Numbered from the stretch's first letter, positions 1 to 8,984 are shown. The stretch is 33,986 nucleotides of DNA from Candidatus Gottesmanbacteria bacterium RIFCSPHIGHO2_01_FULL_40_15 (GCA_001779115.1 MFJF01000013.1:5721-39706), one strand, 5' to 3'. Numbers and translations: made by a program. The notes: generated by a model from the sequence alone, not told the origin.

Positions 1-552
1 CAGTTTTTAAGGGATTATTTCAAACTTAACGAAGCCGATTATAAGCTCTATTATGACCGACTGGACAAGCTTTCTGGAGAACGAAGGATAAGCCTCAAAA
101 CCAAAATACACAGCTTACAAGGTCGTCAGAAGGCTTTAGAAGCCGATATAGAAGCAAGAAGCCTTAATATAGTGGATATGCACCTGAAGGATAAGATATT
201 GGAGGTTAATGAGCATAAGATTAAAGAGGAGCAAGAAGAGAAGGAAGAATTAGGCAAAGAGATTGGTGAATTACAAGCCAAGCTAACAGACCCAGAAAAG
301 GACAGGCTAACTCTTGAGCAGTTCTTGAACCTTGCTAAAAATGCCGATACTATCGTCAAATCCGCAGACGCAATGAAAAAAGATGCAATTACCCGATATA
401 TATTCTTGAACCTTGATGTTGACGAAGAAAAAGTGGCGTCATATCGGCTAAAAGAGCCATTCGCGACACTCTTAAAAACCCGCAATCTGCCACTTAGTCG
501 GGGTGGGCGGACTCGAACCGCCGGCCTCCGAGTCCCAAACTCGGCGCGCTAA
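1..552 (+). CDS. Large serine recombinase/integrase, C-terminal part (5' truncated by window edge)
   Basis: Frame +1 is open from base 1 to TAA at 550-552. Coiled-coil-like tail plus 'RLTLEQFLNLAKNADTIVKSADAMKKDAITRYIFLNLDVDEEKVASYRLKEPFATLLK', typical of the C-terminus of large serine recombinases. The last ~18 codons overlap the antisense tRNA-Pro. Confidence 0.7.
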   Translation, partial: QFLRDYFKLNEADYKLYYDRLDKLSGERRISLKTKIHSLQGRQKALEADIEARSLNIVDMHLKDKILEVNEHKIKEEQEEKEELGKEIGELQAKLTDPEKDRLTLEQFLNLAKNADTIVKSADAMKKDAITRYIFLNLDVDEEKVASYRLKEPFATLLKTRNLPLSRGGRTRTAGLRVPNSAR

Positions 553-572
553 TCCAACTGCGCCACACCCCG
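498..572 (-). tRNA. tRNA-Pro(UGG)
   Basis: Reverse strand CGGGGTG TG GCGCAG...GAG TTTGGGA CTC...GGCGG TTCGAGT CCGCC CACCCCG A: full cloverleaf, anticodon TGG, 3' CCA not encoded. Confidence 0.93.
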
Positions 573-674
573 TTTTTTTTGAAAGTATCTGTTATAACCT
601 ACAATATTTTACTAAAATATGAACCAGATTACCATTTTTGGGTTTTTACTGATAAAATGAGACTTTCCGATAAA

Positions 675-1862
675 ATGAAAGCTTTAGTTTTAATCCTTAT
701 TTATCTGTTATTTATTAATGTTGAAAAGTCTTATGCGGTCTACGATCCGGTTTCTGTCAGTAATAATAAATACGGAATACATATAATTGATGATAATGAC
801 TTAAATTCGGCTGCCGCACTGGTAAATTCATCCGGCGGGGATTGGGGATATGTCACCCTGGTGATTACAGAGTCCAACCGGAATACCGAAAAGTGGAGCG
901 GAATCTTTAAGAGGATGGAGCGTTACCATCTTATTCCCATTATCAGACTGGCTTCCAGTCTGGAGGGTGATACTTGGCAGATTCCGCAAATTCAACAGGC
1001 TGACGCCTGGGCGGATTTTTTGGAAAGTTTACCCTGGTATACCCAAAACCGCTACATAATTTTATTTAATGAGCCTAATCACGCCAAAGAATGGGGAGGA
1101 ATTATTAATCCGGAAGGATATGCTGATATACTTGTCGCCTTTTCACAAAAATTAAAAGAAAAATCGGATGAATTTTTCATATTACAGGCCGGATTCGATG
1201 CATCCGCTCCCAACAGTTCACTGACCCGCGATGAAGCCGGTTATCTTAATCACATGCTTGCCTATAAACCTGACCTGTTTGATTTAATCGACGGCTGGAC
1301 CTCCCATTCATATCCCAATCCCCATTTTAAAGGAAAAGTAACTGATACCGGGCGAGGTTCCCTGGTTACTTATAAATGGGAATTGGAATTTTTAAAATCA
1401 AAAGGAATTTATAAATCTCTGCCTGTGTTCATCACCGAGACAGGTTGGCCGCATGATCAGGAAGCCCAGAACGGATCAGTATTTTATTCGACCGAAGTTG
1501 TATCCGACTACATTACCAAAGCGGCAACTATCGTCTGGCAGGATAGTATTATTACCGCCGTCACTCCTTTTCTTTTAAATTACCAGTCATATCCTTTCGC
1601 CAATTTTTCCTGGCAGAAATTAAACTCTAATAAATTTTATCCCCAATTTGATGCATACCGCTCAATAGCTAAAATTAAGGGTGAACCAAAAATGAAAGTT
1701 TATCCTCTGCCGGACACGGAAAACTTAATCCTTGTTCAAAATAATAAGCCGTCTGATAACAACACATTTATTAAGAAAAACTTTGATCTCAATTTTACTT
1801 TGACAAAATTAGTCTCCCGCATCTATTTTTCCTTCAAAAAAATAACAGGGGTTTTAATTTAA
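675..1862 (+). CDS. Secreted TIM-barrel glycoside-hydrolase-like protein
   Basis: ORF 579-1862. The ATG at 675 begins a signal peptide (MKALVLILIYLLFINVEKSYA). Motifs 'IILFNEPNHAKEWGG' and 'PVFITETGWPHD' resemble the acid/base and nucleophile Glu strands of clan GH-A hydrolases. Confidence 0.65.
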   Translation: MKALVLILIYLLFINVEKSYAVYDPVSVSNNKYGIHIIDDNDLNSAAALVNSSGGDWGYVTLVITESNRNTEKWSGIFKRMERYHLIPIIRLASSLEGDTWQIPQIQQADAWADFLESLPWYTQNRYIILFNEPNHAKEWGGIINPEGYADILVAFSQKLKEKSDEFFILQAGFDASAPNSSLTRDEAGYLNHMLAYKPDLFDLIDGWTSHSYPNPHFKGKVTDTGRGSLVTYKWELEFLKSKGIYKSLPVFITETGWPHDQEAQNGSVFYSTEVVSDYITKAATIVWQDSIITAVTPFLLNYQSYPFANFSWQKLNSNKFYPQFDAYRSIAKIKGEPKMKVYPLPDTENLILVQNNKPSDNNTFIKKNFDLNFTLTKLVSRIYFSFKKITGVLI

Positions 1863-1937
1863 TTATTAACACGCTCTATTTTAATAAACTTCGTTTTTAA
1901 GATATAATTACTGGGAATTAACCATGTTTCTGATTAC

Positions 1938-2010
1938 GGTGGCATTAGCTCAAAGGTAGAGCACTTGCCTGTGGAGCAAGTGGTTGCCGGTTCGAATCCG
2001 GTATGCCACC
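1938..2010 (+). tRNA. tRNA-His(GUG), with encoded G-1:C73; CCA follows at 2011-2013
   Basis: G GTGGCAT TA GCTC AAAGGTA GAGC A CTTGC CTGTGGA GCAAG ... CCGG TTCGAAT CCGG ATGCCAC C then CCA; anticodon GTG. Confidence 0.93.
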
Positions 2011-2050
2011 CCAGGAATTAGATAAAGACTTAAATCCTTAAAATTATTAT

Positions 2051-3775
2051 ATGCAAAGTGGAATACATTTACAGGGAAACGCTATGGCTCTTTCCAATAA
2101 TAACCCTTATCAATCGGCAATTAATGATTCGGGAACTCCTGATTCCGGTAACTCCCCACCTGTATTAGGATCCCAAACAAGCCCATTGACACTTTCCAAA
2201 TATACCAAAGCCCTAATCAGAAACTATCAGAATCCGCTGAAATTAAGAGTACCCTCAGTTATCAGAATTTCGGTATCCCAAACCGTCTCCTTTGCCGCTT
2301 TTCTTTATGAAAAAATGAGAAATGCGGTCGAATTCCGTGAAGATCATCTGATTAGACGGGCTGCTATACAGCGGATTCTTAAAAGAAGACTGATATTAAA
2401 CGAAAACGGGCGGGATTTGGCAGAACCATTAATAAAAGAACTGCTGTGGGCCCGCTATTATGAAAATAATACAATCGGTGAAGAAAAAATTGGAGAAATC
2501 CAGTCAATAATAGATAAATATTTTTTTATAAGAAATGAATTAATTGCCGGACGAATAAGCTCCGAACAGGAAAAAATATCCGATTTTATTATTGAAGTAC
2601 TCTCCTGCGAAATACAGGAAAATCTTTCCCCCAATTACAGGCAGGAGGCTTTTACGAATTACGTTTATCAGATTTTAAGACCTTATATTTTACCGTTTAA
2701 CACAGAAGAAGAAAGGGACATTCAGGTCTACATAGCCGTCGAAAGGACTTTTGCCCATAATGACAATGCCCTGATCAGATATCACCTGCTTAAACTGATA
2801 GTTCCTGAAATAACGGAAATTACCTGGCAAACTGCTGATCCGGTTCTTCCCAAACTGTATGATGCCGTAAACCGTATTGAAAGGGATCTTGCTCATCCGT
2901 TAAAGGACAAAATTCGAAACATTGTAAAAAAACAAATTCCGCCGTTTTTGATATTAAGGGATATTTTTGAAAACAACAGGCACCAGCTGGCCGGGATAAT
3001 GAATGATGAATCGAAGTTGAAATATAAAGTCGATGAAGCCTGCCGGAAAAGATATGATGAAAGCAGAAGCAGGCTGTCAAGGACTGCCATCAGATCTTTT
3101 ATATATATTTTGCTGACAAAAGTCATTTTTGCCTTTATTCTGGAAATTCCGTACGATTTATATATCTTAGGTGAAATAGCTTACCTGCCTATCGCCATAA
3201 ATGTCATATTCCCTCCGATTCTCATGACCTTAATCATTCTTTCGGTAACTGTACCGGGTGATGACAATACCAGAAAAATATATCAGCTGATAAAAGGCAT
3301 TATCGATAACGATCCGGACACACCGGCCGTGATCGGTTCCGGAATTGCTGTCGGCAAAAAATCCAGGACAAGGGGATTTGTATTCACCGGCCTTTTTACC
3401 CTGACTTATCTTTTAACTTACATCATGAGCTTCGGATCCATAATTTACGGACTGACTCTTTTAAAATTTAATCCTGTCAGCCAGAGCATCTTTATATTCT
3501 TTGTCACATTGGTTACCTTTTTTGCTTATCGGGTAATTCAGATCACCCAGGAATACCAGGTGGTCTCACAGGAGAATTTCTTTTCTACTTTAACCGACTT
3601 TTTCTTCCTGCCGATAATAAGAGTCGGCCAATGGCTTTCAGGAGAGGTGTTGCAGCGGTTTAATGTATTTATTTTTATATTCGATTTTATCATCGAAATG
3701 CCGTTCAAAGCTATTGTTGAAGTATTTGATGAATGGATCCGTTTTGTCAGATTAAAAAAAGAAGAAATAGTCTGA
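2051..3775 (+). CDS. Hypothetical multi-pass membrane protein
   Basis: 574-aa ORF (alternative start at 2084, MALSNNN). Soluble helical N-terminal half and several hydrophobic segments in the C-terminal half. No family recognised. Confidence 0.75.
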   Translation: MQSGIHLQGNAMALSNNNPYQSAINDSGTPDSGNSPPVLGSQTSPLTLSKYTKALIRNYQNPLKLRVPSVIRISVSQTVSFAAFLYEKMRNAVEFREDHLIRRAAIQRILKRRLILNENGRDLAEPLIKELLWARYYENNTIGEEKIGEIQSIIDKYFFIRNELIAGRISSEQEKISDFIIEVLSCEIQENLSPNYRQEAFTNYVYQILRPYILPFNTEEERDIQVYIAVERTFAHNDNALIRYHLLKLIVPEITEITWQTADPVLPKLYDAVNRIERDLAHPLKDKIRNIVKKQIPPFLILRDIFENNRHQLAGIMNDESKLKYKVDEACRKRYDESRSRLSRTAIRSFIYILLTKVIFAFILEIPYDLYILGEIAYLPIAINVIFPPILMTLIILSVTVPGDDNTRKIYQLIKGIIDNDPDTPAVIGSGIAVGKKSRTRGFVFTGLFTLTYLLTYIMSFGSIIYGLTLLKFNPVSQSIFIFFVTLVTFFAYRVIQITQEYQVVSQENFFSTLTDFFFLPIIRVGQWLSGEVLQRFNVFIFIFDFIIEMPFKAIVEVFDEWIRFVRLKKEEIV

Positions 3776-3798
3776 TTCCTTATATCTTTGCCGTAAAC

Positions 3799-5604
3799 TT
3801 AATTTATCCGGTGGATTTTCAGAAATACCTCCTGCGGTACTTCAACTGATCCTATTTGCCTCATCTTCTTTTTTCCTTTTTTTTGTGCTTCCAACAGTTT
3901 ATCTTTTCTTGTCCGGTCACCTCCGTATAATTTGGCGGTAACGTCTTTTCTTAATACCCCAATATCAGCCCGGGCGATAATTTTATTATTTACAGCGGCT
4001 TGGATGGCAATCCGGAACTGATGACGGGGAATAAGATTTTTCAATCTTTCTACTAAATTAACGGCAACTGCCGGCGCTTTTTCCCTGACCGTTATTTGCG
4101 AGAAAGCTTCAGCCTCTTTGCCGTTTAAGAATACCCGTAATTTAACGGCATTAACTTCCTGATGTTCATAATATTCATAGTCCAGGCTGGCGTATCCTGA
4201 ACTTGCTGATTTTAATTTGTCAAAAAAATCAATTATCATCTCGGCAAGCGGTATAAAATATTCAAGTTTAGCCTGTTCGCCGATATATTGAAGATCAATA
4301 AATTTAGCTCTTTTTTCCTGACAAAGCTGGATAACATTACCAAGGTAGATCACCGGTAAAAAAATTCTGCAAAACATAACGGGTTCCGTAACTTGGTTTA
4401 TATTGACCGGATCGGGAAAATCTTCAGCTGATTTTATCTTTATCAGGCTATTTTTTCGGGTTTTAACCACATATTCAACGGTCGGCATTGTTGCCACAAT
4501 ATTCTGGTTAAATTCGTTGAATAAACGTTCTTTTGTAATTTCAGCATGTAAAAGCCCCAGAAAACCGCATAAAAAACCTTTTCCCAGAGCCGCGTTAGCG
4601 TGGGGAGTAATGGTTAATGAACTGTCAGACAACTCAAGTTTTAAAAGTGATTCTCTTAACTGGTTATAGTCGTCATTATCTGTCGGGAACAGGCTTAAAT
4701 ATACAAACGGTTTGGGTTTAATAAACCCCGGAATCGGTTTAACCGAGCCGGATTCTTCCATAATTGTATCTCCCACCTGTGCCAGGCTGATAGTTTTTAA
4801 TCCGGTAGCGATATATCCGACTTCTCCCAGTGAAATTTTGTCCTTTATAGTTTTTTCAGGTTTGAAAACTCCAATTTCCATTGGTGAAAATACAGCTCCG
4901 GTTGCCATAAATTTTAACGCCATTCCGGCTTTCCCGGTTTCCGGGTATGCCAACTGGCCGTCTTTTATTCTGACATACACAATTACGCCTAAATGATGAT
5001 CATATTGTGAAGAAAATACCAGTGCTCTGAAATTATTAAGTATTCCTTGCGGAGGAGGAATTGTTTCAATTATTTTTTCAATAACAGTATTTATATTGTG
5101 TCCTTTTTTGGCGCTGATATTTATTATTTCATTCTCCGAAAAGCCAAAATCTCTTATAAGCTGCTTCTTTACTCTGTCAGGGTCAGCTGAAGATAAATCT
5201 ATTTTATTTATGACCGGTATGACTTTTAAATTTTGGTTGGCTACGATATTGAAATTGGCGACGGTTTGAGCCTGGATACCGGTTACGCCGTCCACAACCA
5301 GTATTACGCCTTCACAGGCAGCCAGTGCCCTTGAAACCTCATAGGAAAAATCGACATGCCCGGGTGTATCTATCAGATTTAAAATATACTTGCTTCCCTT
5401 ATAGCTGTATTCCATCCGGACCGGTGCCAGTTTAATGGTTATGCCCCTTTGCCGTTCAATCGGATTACTGTCAAGCATTTGTTCTTCCAAATCTCTCTTA
5501 TCAACAGTTCCCGTAACCTCCAGCAATCTGTCAGCCAAAGTTGACTTTCCATGGTTAATATGGGCTATTATGGCGAAATTCCTTATAAACTTTGGATCGG
5601 TCAC
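3799..5604 (-). CDS. lepA: Elongation factor 4 (LepA) GTPase
   Basis: 601 aa: 'NFAIIAHINHGKSTLADRLLEVTG', 'RGITIKLAPVRM', 'DTPGHVDFSYEVSRALAACEG', 'NKIDL', and LepA C-terminal 'KLYGGDRTRKDKLLEAQKKGKKKMRQIGSVEVPQEVFLKIHRI'. Confidence 0.97.
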   Translation of the reverse strand: MTDPKFIRNFAIIAHINHGKSTLADRLLEVTGTVDKRDLEEQMLDSNPIERQRGITIKLAPVRMEYSYKGSKYILNLIDTPGHVDFSYEVSRALAACEGVILVVDGVTGIQAQTVANFNIVANQNLKVIPVINKIDLSSADPDRVKKQLIRDFGFSENEIINISAKKGHNINTVIEKIIETIPPPQGILNNFRALVFSSQYDHHLGVIVYVRIKDGQLAYPETGKAGMALKFMATGAVFSPMEIGVFKPEKTIKDKISLGEVGYIATGLKTISLAQVGDTIMEESGSVKPIPGFIKPKPFVYLSLFPTDNDDYNQLRESLLKLELSDSSLTITPHANAALGKGFLCGFLGLLHAEITKERLFNEFNQNIVATMPTVEYVVKTRKNSLIKIKSAEDFPDPVNINQVTEPVMFCRIFLPVIYLGNVIQLCQEKRAKFIDLQYIGEQAKLEYFIPLAEMIIDFFDKLKSASSGYASLDYEYYEHQEVNAVKLRVFLNGKEAEAFSQITVREKAPAVAVNLVERLKNLIPRHQFRIAIQAAVNNKIIARADIGVLRKDVTAKLYGGDRTRKDKLLEAQKKGKKKMRQIGSVEVPQEVFLKIHRIN

Positions 5605-5631
5605 TGTTTTATATTATAATTTAGCCTGCAA

Positions 5632-5703
5632 GCCTCCGTAGCTTAACGGACAGAGTTCCTGGCTTCGAACCAGGCGGTAGAGGTTCGATTCCTCTCGGAG
5701 GCG
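5632..5703 (+). tRNA. tRNA-Arg(UCG)
   Basis: GCCTCCG TA GCTTAACGGACAGAGT TCCTGG CTTCGAA CCAGGC ... GAGG TTCGATT CCTC CGGAGGC; anticodon TCG. Confidence 0.92.
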
Positions 5704-5723
5704 CAAAAATATATGGTGGTTTC

Positions 5724-5796
5724 GGGCCGCTAGCTCAATTGGCAGAGCAGCTCCCTCTTAAGGAGTCGGTTCCGAGTTCGAATCTCGGGCGGCTCA
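5724..5796 (+). tRNA. tRNA-Lys(CUU)
   Basis: GGGCCGC TA GCTCAATTGGCAGAGCA GCTCC CTCTTAA GGAGT ... CCGAG TTCGAAT CTCGG GCGGCTC A; anticodon CTT. Confidence 0.92.
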
Positions 5797-5859
5797 CCGA
5801 ACATCAAGTAAAATCTCCTTTGTGATATTTATTATATTCGGAACTCTGTCTGAAATTCT

Positions 5860-6942
5860 ATGCCTTCATGGAAAGATTTAAAGAAAAATCCCGGTCTTTG
5901 GCGGAATTTAATTCTCCGCAGTGAAATAATTTCGGCTGTTAGGGAATTTTTTAGTAAAAAGGGTTTCCTGGAAGTTAATACTCCGCTTCTTTTGCCTGCC
6001 GTAATTCCTGAATCATATTTAGATGTCTTTTCAACATATCTTAAAAACCGGCGCGGTATAAAAAAAAGAATGTTTTTGGCCGCTTCACCTGAAGCATCCA
6101 TTAAGAAAATGCTGGTTTCGATAAACCGGAATTGTTTTGAAATAACTAAAAGTTTCAGAAACGGTGAAACGGATTCCAACCTGCATAATCCCGAATTTAC
6201 TATTTTGGAGTGGTACAGGTTGAAAGCCGATTACAAAAAAATTATTACCGATTGCCAGGATCTGATTCTTCATATTTATAATAAAATTTCTGAAAAATTT
6301 CCTGATCAGCCTAATTTCAAACACTCGTTTCCTCCTGTTATCCGTTACCGGAACTCATCGATTAATTTATCCGCACCCTGGAAAAAAATATCAATAAAGA
6401 AAGCACTTGAAAAATACTCCGGTATCTCCTTTGCGGATATCACCGGCGGTCAGGATTCGGCTGATCCTTTTACTCCGGACCGGATCACCGCTTTTGCCCG
6501 GAAAAAGGGTTATTCTTTTTCTCTAAACACTACTTGGGAACAATTGTTTAACCAGATATATCTCAATGAAATAGAACCGAATCTCGTCAAATATGGCAAA
6601 CCGGTAATTATTTATGATTTTCCTAAACCTTTAGCCGCATTGGCCAAAGTAAAAAAAGGTGATAACCGATTAGTCGAAAGATTTGAATTCTATATCGGTG
6701 GAATTGAATTGGGAGACTGTTATACGGAATTAACTGACTTCCGTGAACAAAAGAATCGTTTTGAAAAAAATATCAGGGAGATTAAAAAATACAATAAAAC
6801 GGCAATTTATCCCGATCAGGAATTTTTGGAATGCCTGAAAACCGGTTTGCCTGAATGCGCCGGTATTGCCGTCGGATTAGACAGACTTGTTATGCTTTTT
6901 GCCGATTTGGCCGATATAAAAGATACCATTTTTTATGGTTAA
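5860..6942 (+). CDS. epmA: EpmA/PoxA/GenX-like EF-P lysine ligase (class II LysRS paralog without anticodon-binding domain)
   Basis: 360 aa: 'FFSKKGFLEVNTPLL', 'ASPEASIKKMLV', 'KSFRNGETDSNLHNPEFTILEWYR', 'FEFYIGGIELGDCYTELTD', 'LPECAGIAVGLDRLVMLFADL'. Starts directly at the catalytic domain. The efp gene is next downstream. Confidence 0.82.
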   Translation: MPSWKDLKKNPGLWRNLILRSEIISAVREFFSKKGFLEVNTPLLLPAVIPESYLDVFSTYLKNRRGIKKRMFLAASPEASIKKMLVSINRNCFEITKSFRNGETDSNLHNPEFTILEWYRLKADYKKIITDCQDLILHIYNKISEKFPDQPNFKHSFPPVIRYRNSSINLSAPWKKISIKKALEKYSGISFADITGGQDSADPFTPDRITAFARKKGYSFSLNTTWEQLFNQIYLNEIEPNLVKYGKPVIIYDFPKPLAALAKVKKGDNRLVERFEFYIGGIELGDCYTELTDFREQKNRFEKNIREIKKYNKTAIYPDQEFLECLKTGLPECAGIAVGLDRLVMLFADLADIKDTIFYG

Positions 6943-6990
6943 ATCGAGGCTAATAATTTCACCGGTTTTATTTATTCATCCGGAAATTTA

Positions 6991-7019
6991 TTGTAAAATT
7001 TGATAAGTTTTGTGATAAT
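6991..7019 (+). promoter_or_regulatory. Predicted sigma70-type promoter for efp
   Basis: TTGTAA (6991-6996), 17-nt spacer, GATAAT (7014-7019) with TGn extended -10. Strong SD AGGAGG at 7049-7054 before ATG 7065. Confidence 0.5.
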
Positions 7020-7064
7020 AACTTTCATCAGATAAAAGAATCAGACACAGGAGGATTTAACTAA

Positions 7065-7631
7065 ATGGCTAAAATTACTACCAGTAATTTCCAAAAAGGG
7101 TTATTCATTGAATTTAAAAACGATATTCACCAAATCGCTGAATTTAAACATGTCAATCCCGGAAAAGGATCAGCCTTTGTCCGGACAAAGCTGAAAAATA
7201 TAAGGACAGGTAACACTTTGGAGTTTACTTATAAATCAGGGGAGGCAGTAAAACAATTGCCCGTCTATATCAGGGAAATGCAGTATTTATACAAAAATAA
7301 TTCACATCATATTTTTATGGATCAGAAATCATTTGAACAGTATCTCCTGTCTGAAGTCGTAACCGGAAAATTCGGTCAAGTTCTCAAAGAAGGTGAAATT
7401 TACCAGGTTTATGTTCATGAAAGTGATGCAGTCGGAATAAGAATTCCCAAAAGGGTCAGTCTGAAAGTAGTAGAAGCTGAAGAAGGTATAAAAGGCAATA
7501 CCGTAACCGGAGCAAAAAAAACCGTAACCACTGAAACCGGAGTTAAAGTTCAGGTTCCTCTATTTATAAAAAAAGGGGATGTCATCAGTATTGATCCGGA
7601 ATCAGGTGAATATCTGGAAAGAATTAATTAA
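7065..7631 (+). CDS. efp: Translation elongation factor P
   Basis: 188 aa with 'EFKHVNPGKGSAFVRTKLKNIRTGNTLEFTYKSGE' and 'IPKRVSLKVVEAEEGIKGNTVTGAKKTVTTETGVKVQVPLFIKKGDVISIDPESGEYLERI'. The modifiable Lys in the PGKG loop is present. Confidence 0.96.
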   Translation: MAKITTSNFQKGLFIEFKNDIHQIAEFKHVNPGKGSAFVRTKLKNIRTGNTLEFTYKSGEAVKQLPVYIREMQYLYKNNSHHIFMDQKSFEQYLLSEVVTGKFGQVLKEGEIYQVYVHESDAVGIRIPKRVSLKVVEAEEGIKGNTVTGAKKTVTTETGVKVQVPLFIKKGDVISIDPESGEYLERIN

Positions 7632-7643
7632 TAAATTTTTATA

Positions 7644-8246
7644 ATGAAACTTTTTTTACTGTCCCTGATTTGGTTTCCGACAACGCTAATGATTGTATTT
7701 CTGTCGCTGACAACTCTTCTCAATTTTGAATACTATAATAAAAGCAATATTGCCGGAACCAGTCAATATTCTTCATATTTATTCAATTTATATAATTCGG
7801 ATTATGAAAATTGGGTTAAATCGAAACTGCCTGATCAGGATGCCAGATTGATCGTTTTGCGCAAGTTTTTATCTGATTACAAATCTCCTTTGATTGAAGC
7901 ATCCGAAGAAATCATAAAACAATCCGACATATATGGTATAGATTATGCTCTGATACCTTCTATTGCCATGCAGGAATCCGGAGGCTGTAAAGTAATACCC
8001 CCGGGATCCCATAACTGCTGGGGCTTTGGAATTTATGGCAAAAGGAAAGTGGTTTTTAATAATTTTGAAGAGGCTATTACTGCTGTTGCCAAAACTATTA
8101 AAGAAGCCTATATAAATAAAGGCCTCACTAATCCGACTCTTTTGGAAGACAGATGGACACCGTCAAGTATAGGCAACTGGTCATATTCGGTGAATTACTT
8201 TATCGGAAAAATAAGACAGTATGAAAGAAACCTCCAGACTTCTTGA
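7644..8246 (+). CDS. Membrane-anchored lysozyme/glucosaminidase-like protein (paralog A)
   Basis: N-terminal hydrophobic segment. 'ALIPSIAMQESGGCKVIPPGSHNCWGFGIYG' is a lysozyme-fold-like motif with a candidate catalytic Glu. Shared with the next gene. Confidence 0.65.
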   Translation: MKLFLLSLIWFPTTLMIVFLSLTTLLNFEYYNKSNIAGTSQYSSYLFNLYNSDYENWVKSKLPDQDARLIVLRKFLSDYKSPLIEASEEIIKQSDIYGIDYALIPSIAMQESGGCKVIPPGSHNCWGFGIYGKRKVVFNNFEEAITAVAKTIKEAYINKGLTNPTLLEDRWTPSSIGNWSYSVNYFIGKIRQYERNLQTS

Positions 8247-8271
8247 CAAGCCTATAATATAATGGTACAAT
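8243..8271 (+). promoter_or_regulatory. Strong predicted sigma70-type promoter
   Basis: TTGACA (8243-8248), exactly 17 nt, TGG-TACAAT (8266-8271, extended -10). Predicted start ~8277-8279. Confidence 0.6.
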
Positions 8272-8280
8272 ACCCGACAG

Positions 8281-8328
8281 ATCCTAAGGTAATTCCGGCT
8301 TTTGTTGGAAGCGCTTTAGGATTTTTTT
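8281..8328 (+). terminator. Intrinsic terminator-like hairpin immediately after the predicted start site
   Basis: ATCCTAAGG-TAA-TTCCGGC-TTTT-GTTGGAA-GCG-CTTTAGGAT followed by a T-tract: two stacked stems (9 and 7 pairs including G:U). Confidence 0.7.
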
Positions 8329-8337
8329 ATTCTCGGG

Positions 8338-8955
8338 ATGGCCATGATGGAAAAATTATTTATAACAATTGCTCTATTTGCCGTATTTTTATTACCGGTT
8401 ATTTTTCCTGTAAATACATACGCTCGGATCCATTCCCTAAATAATTTCCTTTCAGCATATTCTTATAATGGCCGCCTGTGCTTAACTCCGTCGTCTTCCG
8501 CCTGTACCTTTGGAAAAAACAAAAATATTCAATTAACGGATGATAAACGGTTAAGCGCATTGAATACATTTTTAAATAATTACCGGTCGGATCTGGCCGG
8601 TTACTCATCTTATTTAGTCGATACTGCCGATAAATATGATTTACCTTGGACTTTACTGCCGGCTATTGCCGGTGTCGAAAGCGGATTTTGCCGTAAAGCA
8701 CCCAAAAACTCATATAACTGTTGGGGGTGGAATAACGGGAATTTCCATTTTGCCGATTACTACCAGGCAATTGATACCATTTCCAAAGGCTTAAAAGAGT
8801 ATTATTTCAATCATGGGCTGAACACACCGGAACTTATCGGCAAAAAATACGCTCCTCCCTCATCAGCCTTCTGGAGCCGACAGGTTAGCTTCTTTATAAT
8901 TAATTTGGAGGTTCTTCTCACAGATAATCTGCAGACACTCCAATTTACCCTTTAA
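8338..8955 (+). CDS. Secreted lysozyme/glucosaminidase-like protein (paralog B)
   Basis: Signal peptide (LFITIALFAVFLLPVIFPVNTYA). 'TLLPAIAGVESGFCRKAPKNSYNCWGWNNGN' parallels the upstream ORF. Confidence 0.65.
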   Translation: MAMMEKLFITIALFAVFLLPVIFPVNTYARIHSLNNFLSAYSYNGRLCLTPSSSACTFGKNKNIQLTDDKRLSALNTFLNNYRSDLAGYSSYLVDTADKYDLPWTLLPAIAGVESGFCRKAPKNSYNCWGWNNGNFHFADYYQAIDTISKGLKEYYFNHGLNTPELIGKKYAPPSSAFWSRQVSFFIINLEVLLTDNLQTLQFTL

Positions 8956-8984
8956 TTAGTATAAAATATACTTACTCTCAATTT

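Noticed and set aside
2690-3126. Three overlapping antisense ORFs inside the membrane protein gene
   Set aside because: Low-complexity antisense frames of a real gene; no start context or domain signal.
8243-8263. TTGACA followed 4 or 9 nt later by TATAAT as a promoter pair
   Set aside because: Spacing is too short; the TACAAT at 8266-8271 gives the correct 17-nt spacing instead.
8262-8444. 60-aa ORF from the ORF track overlapping the promoter/terminator region
   Set aside because: Covers the hairpin and T-tract and overlaps the well-supported paralog B in another frame; no protein-like features.
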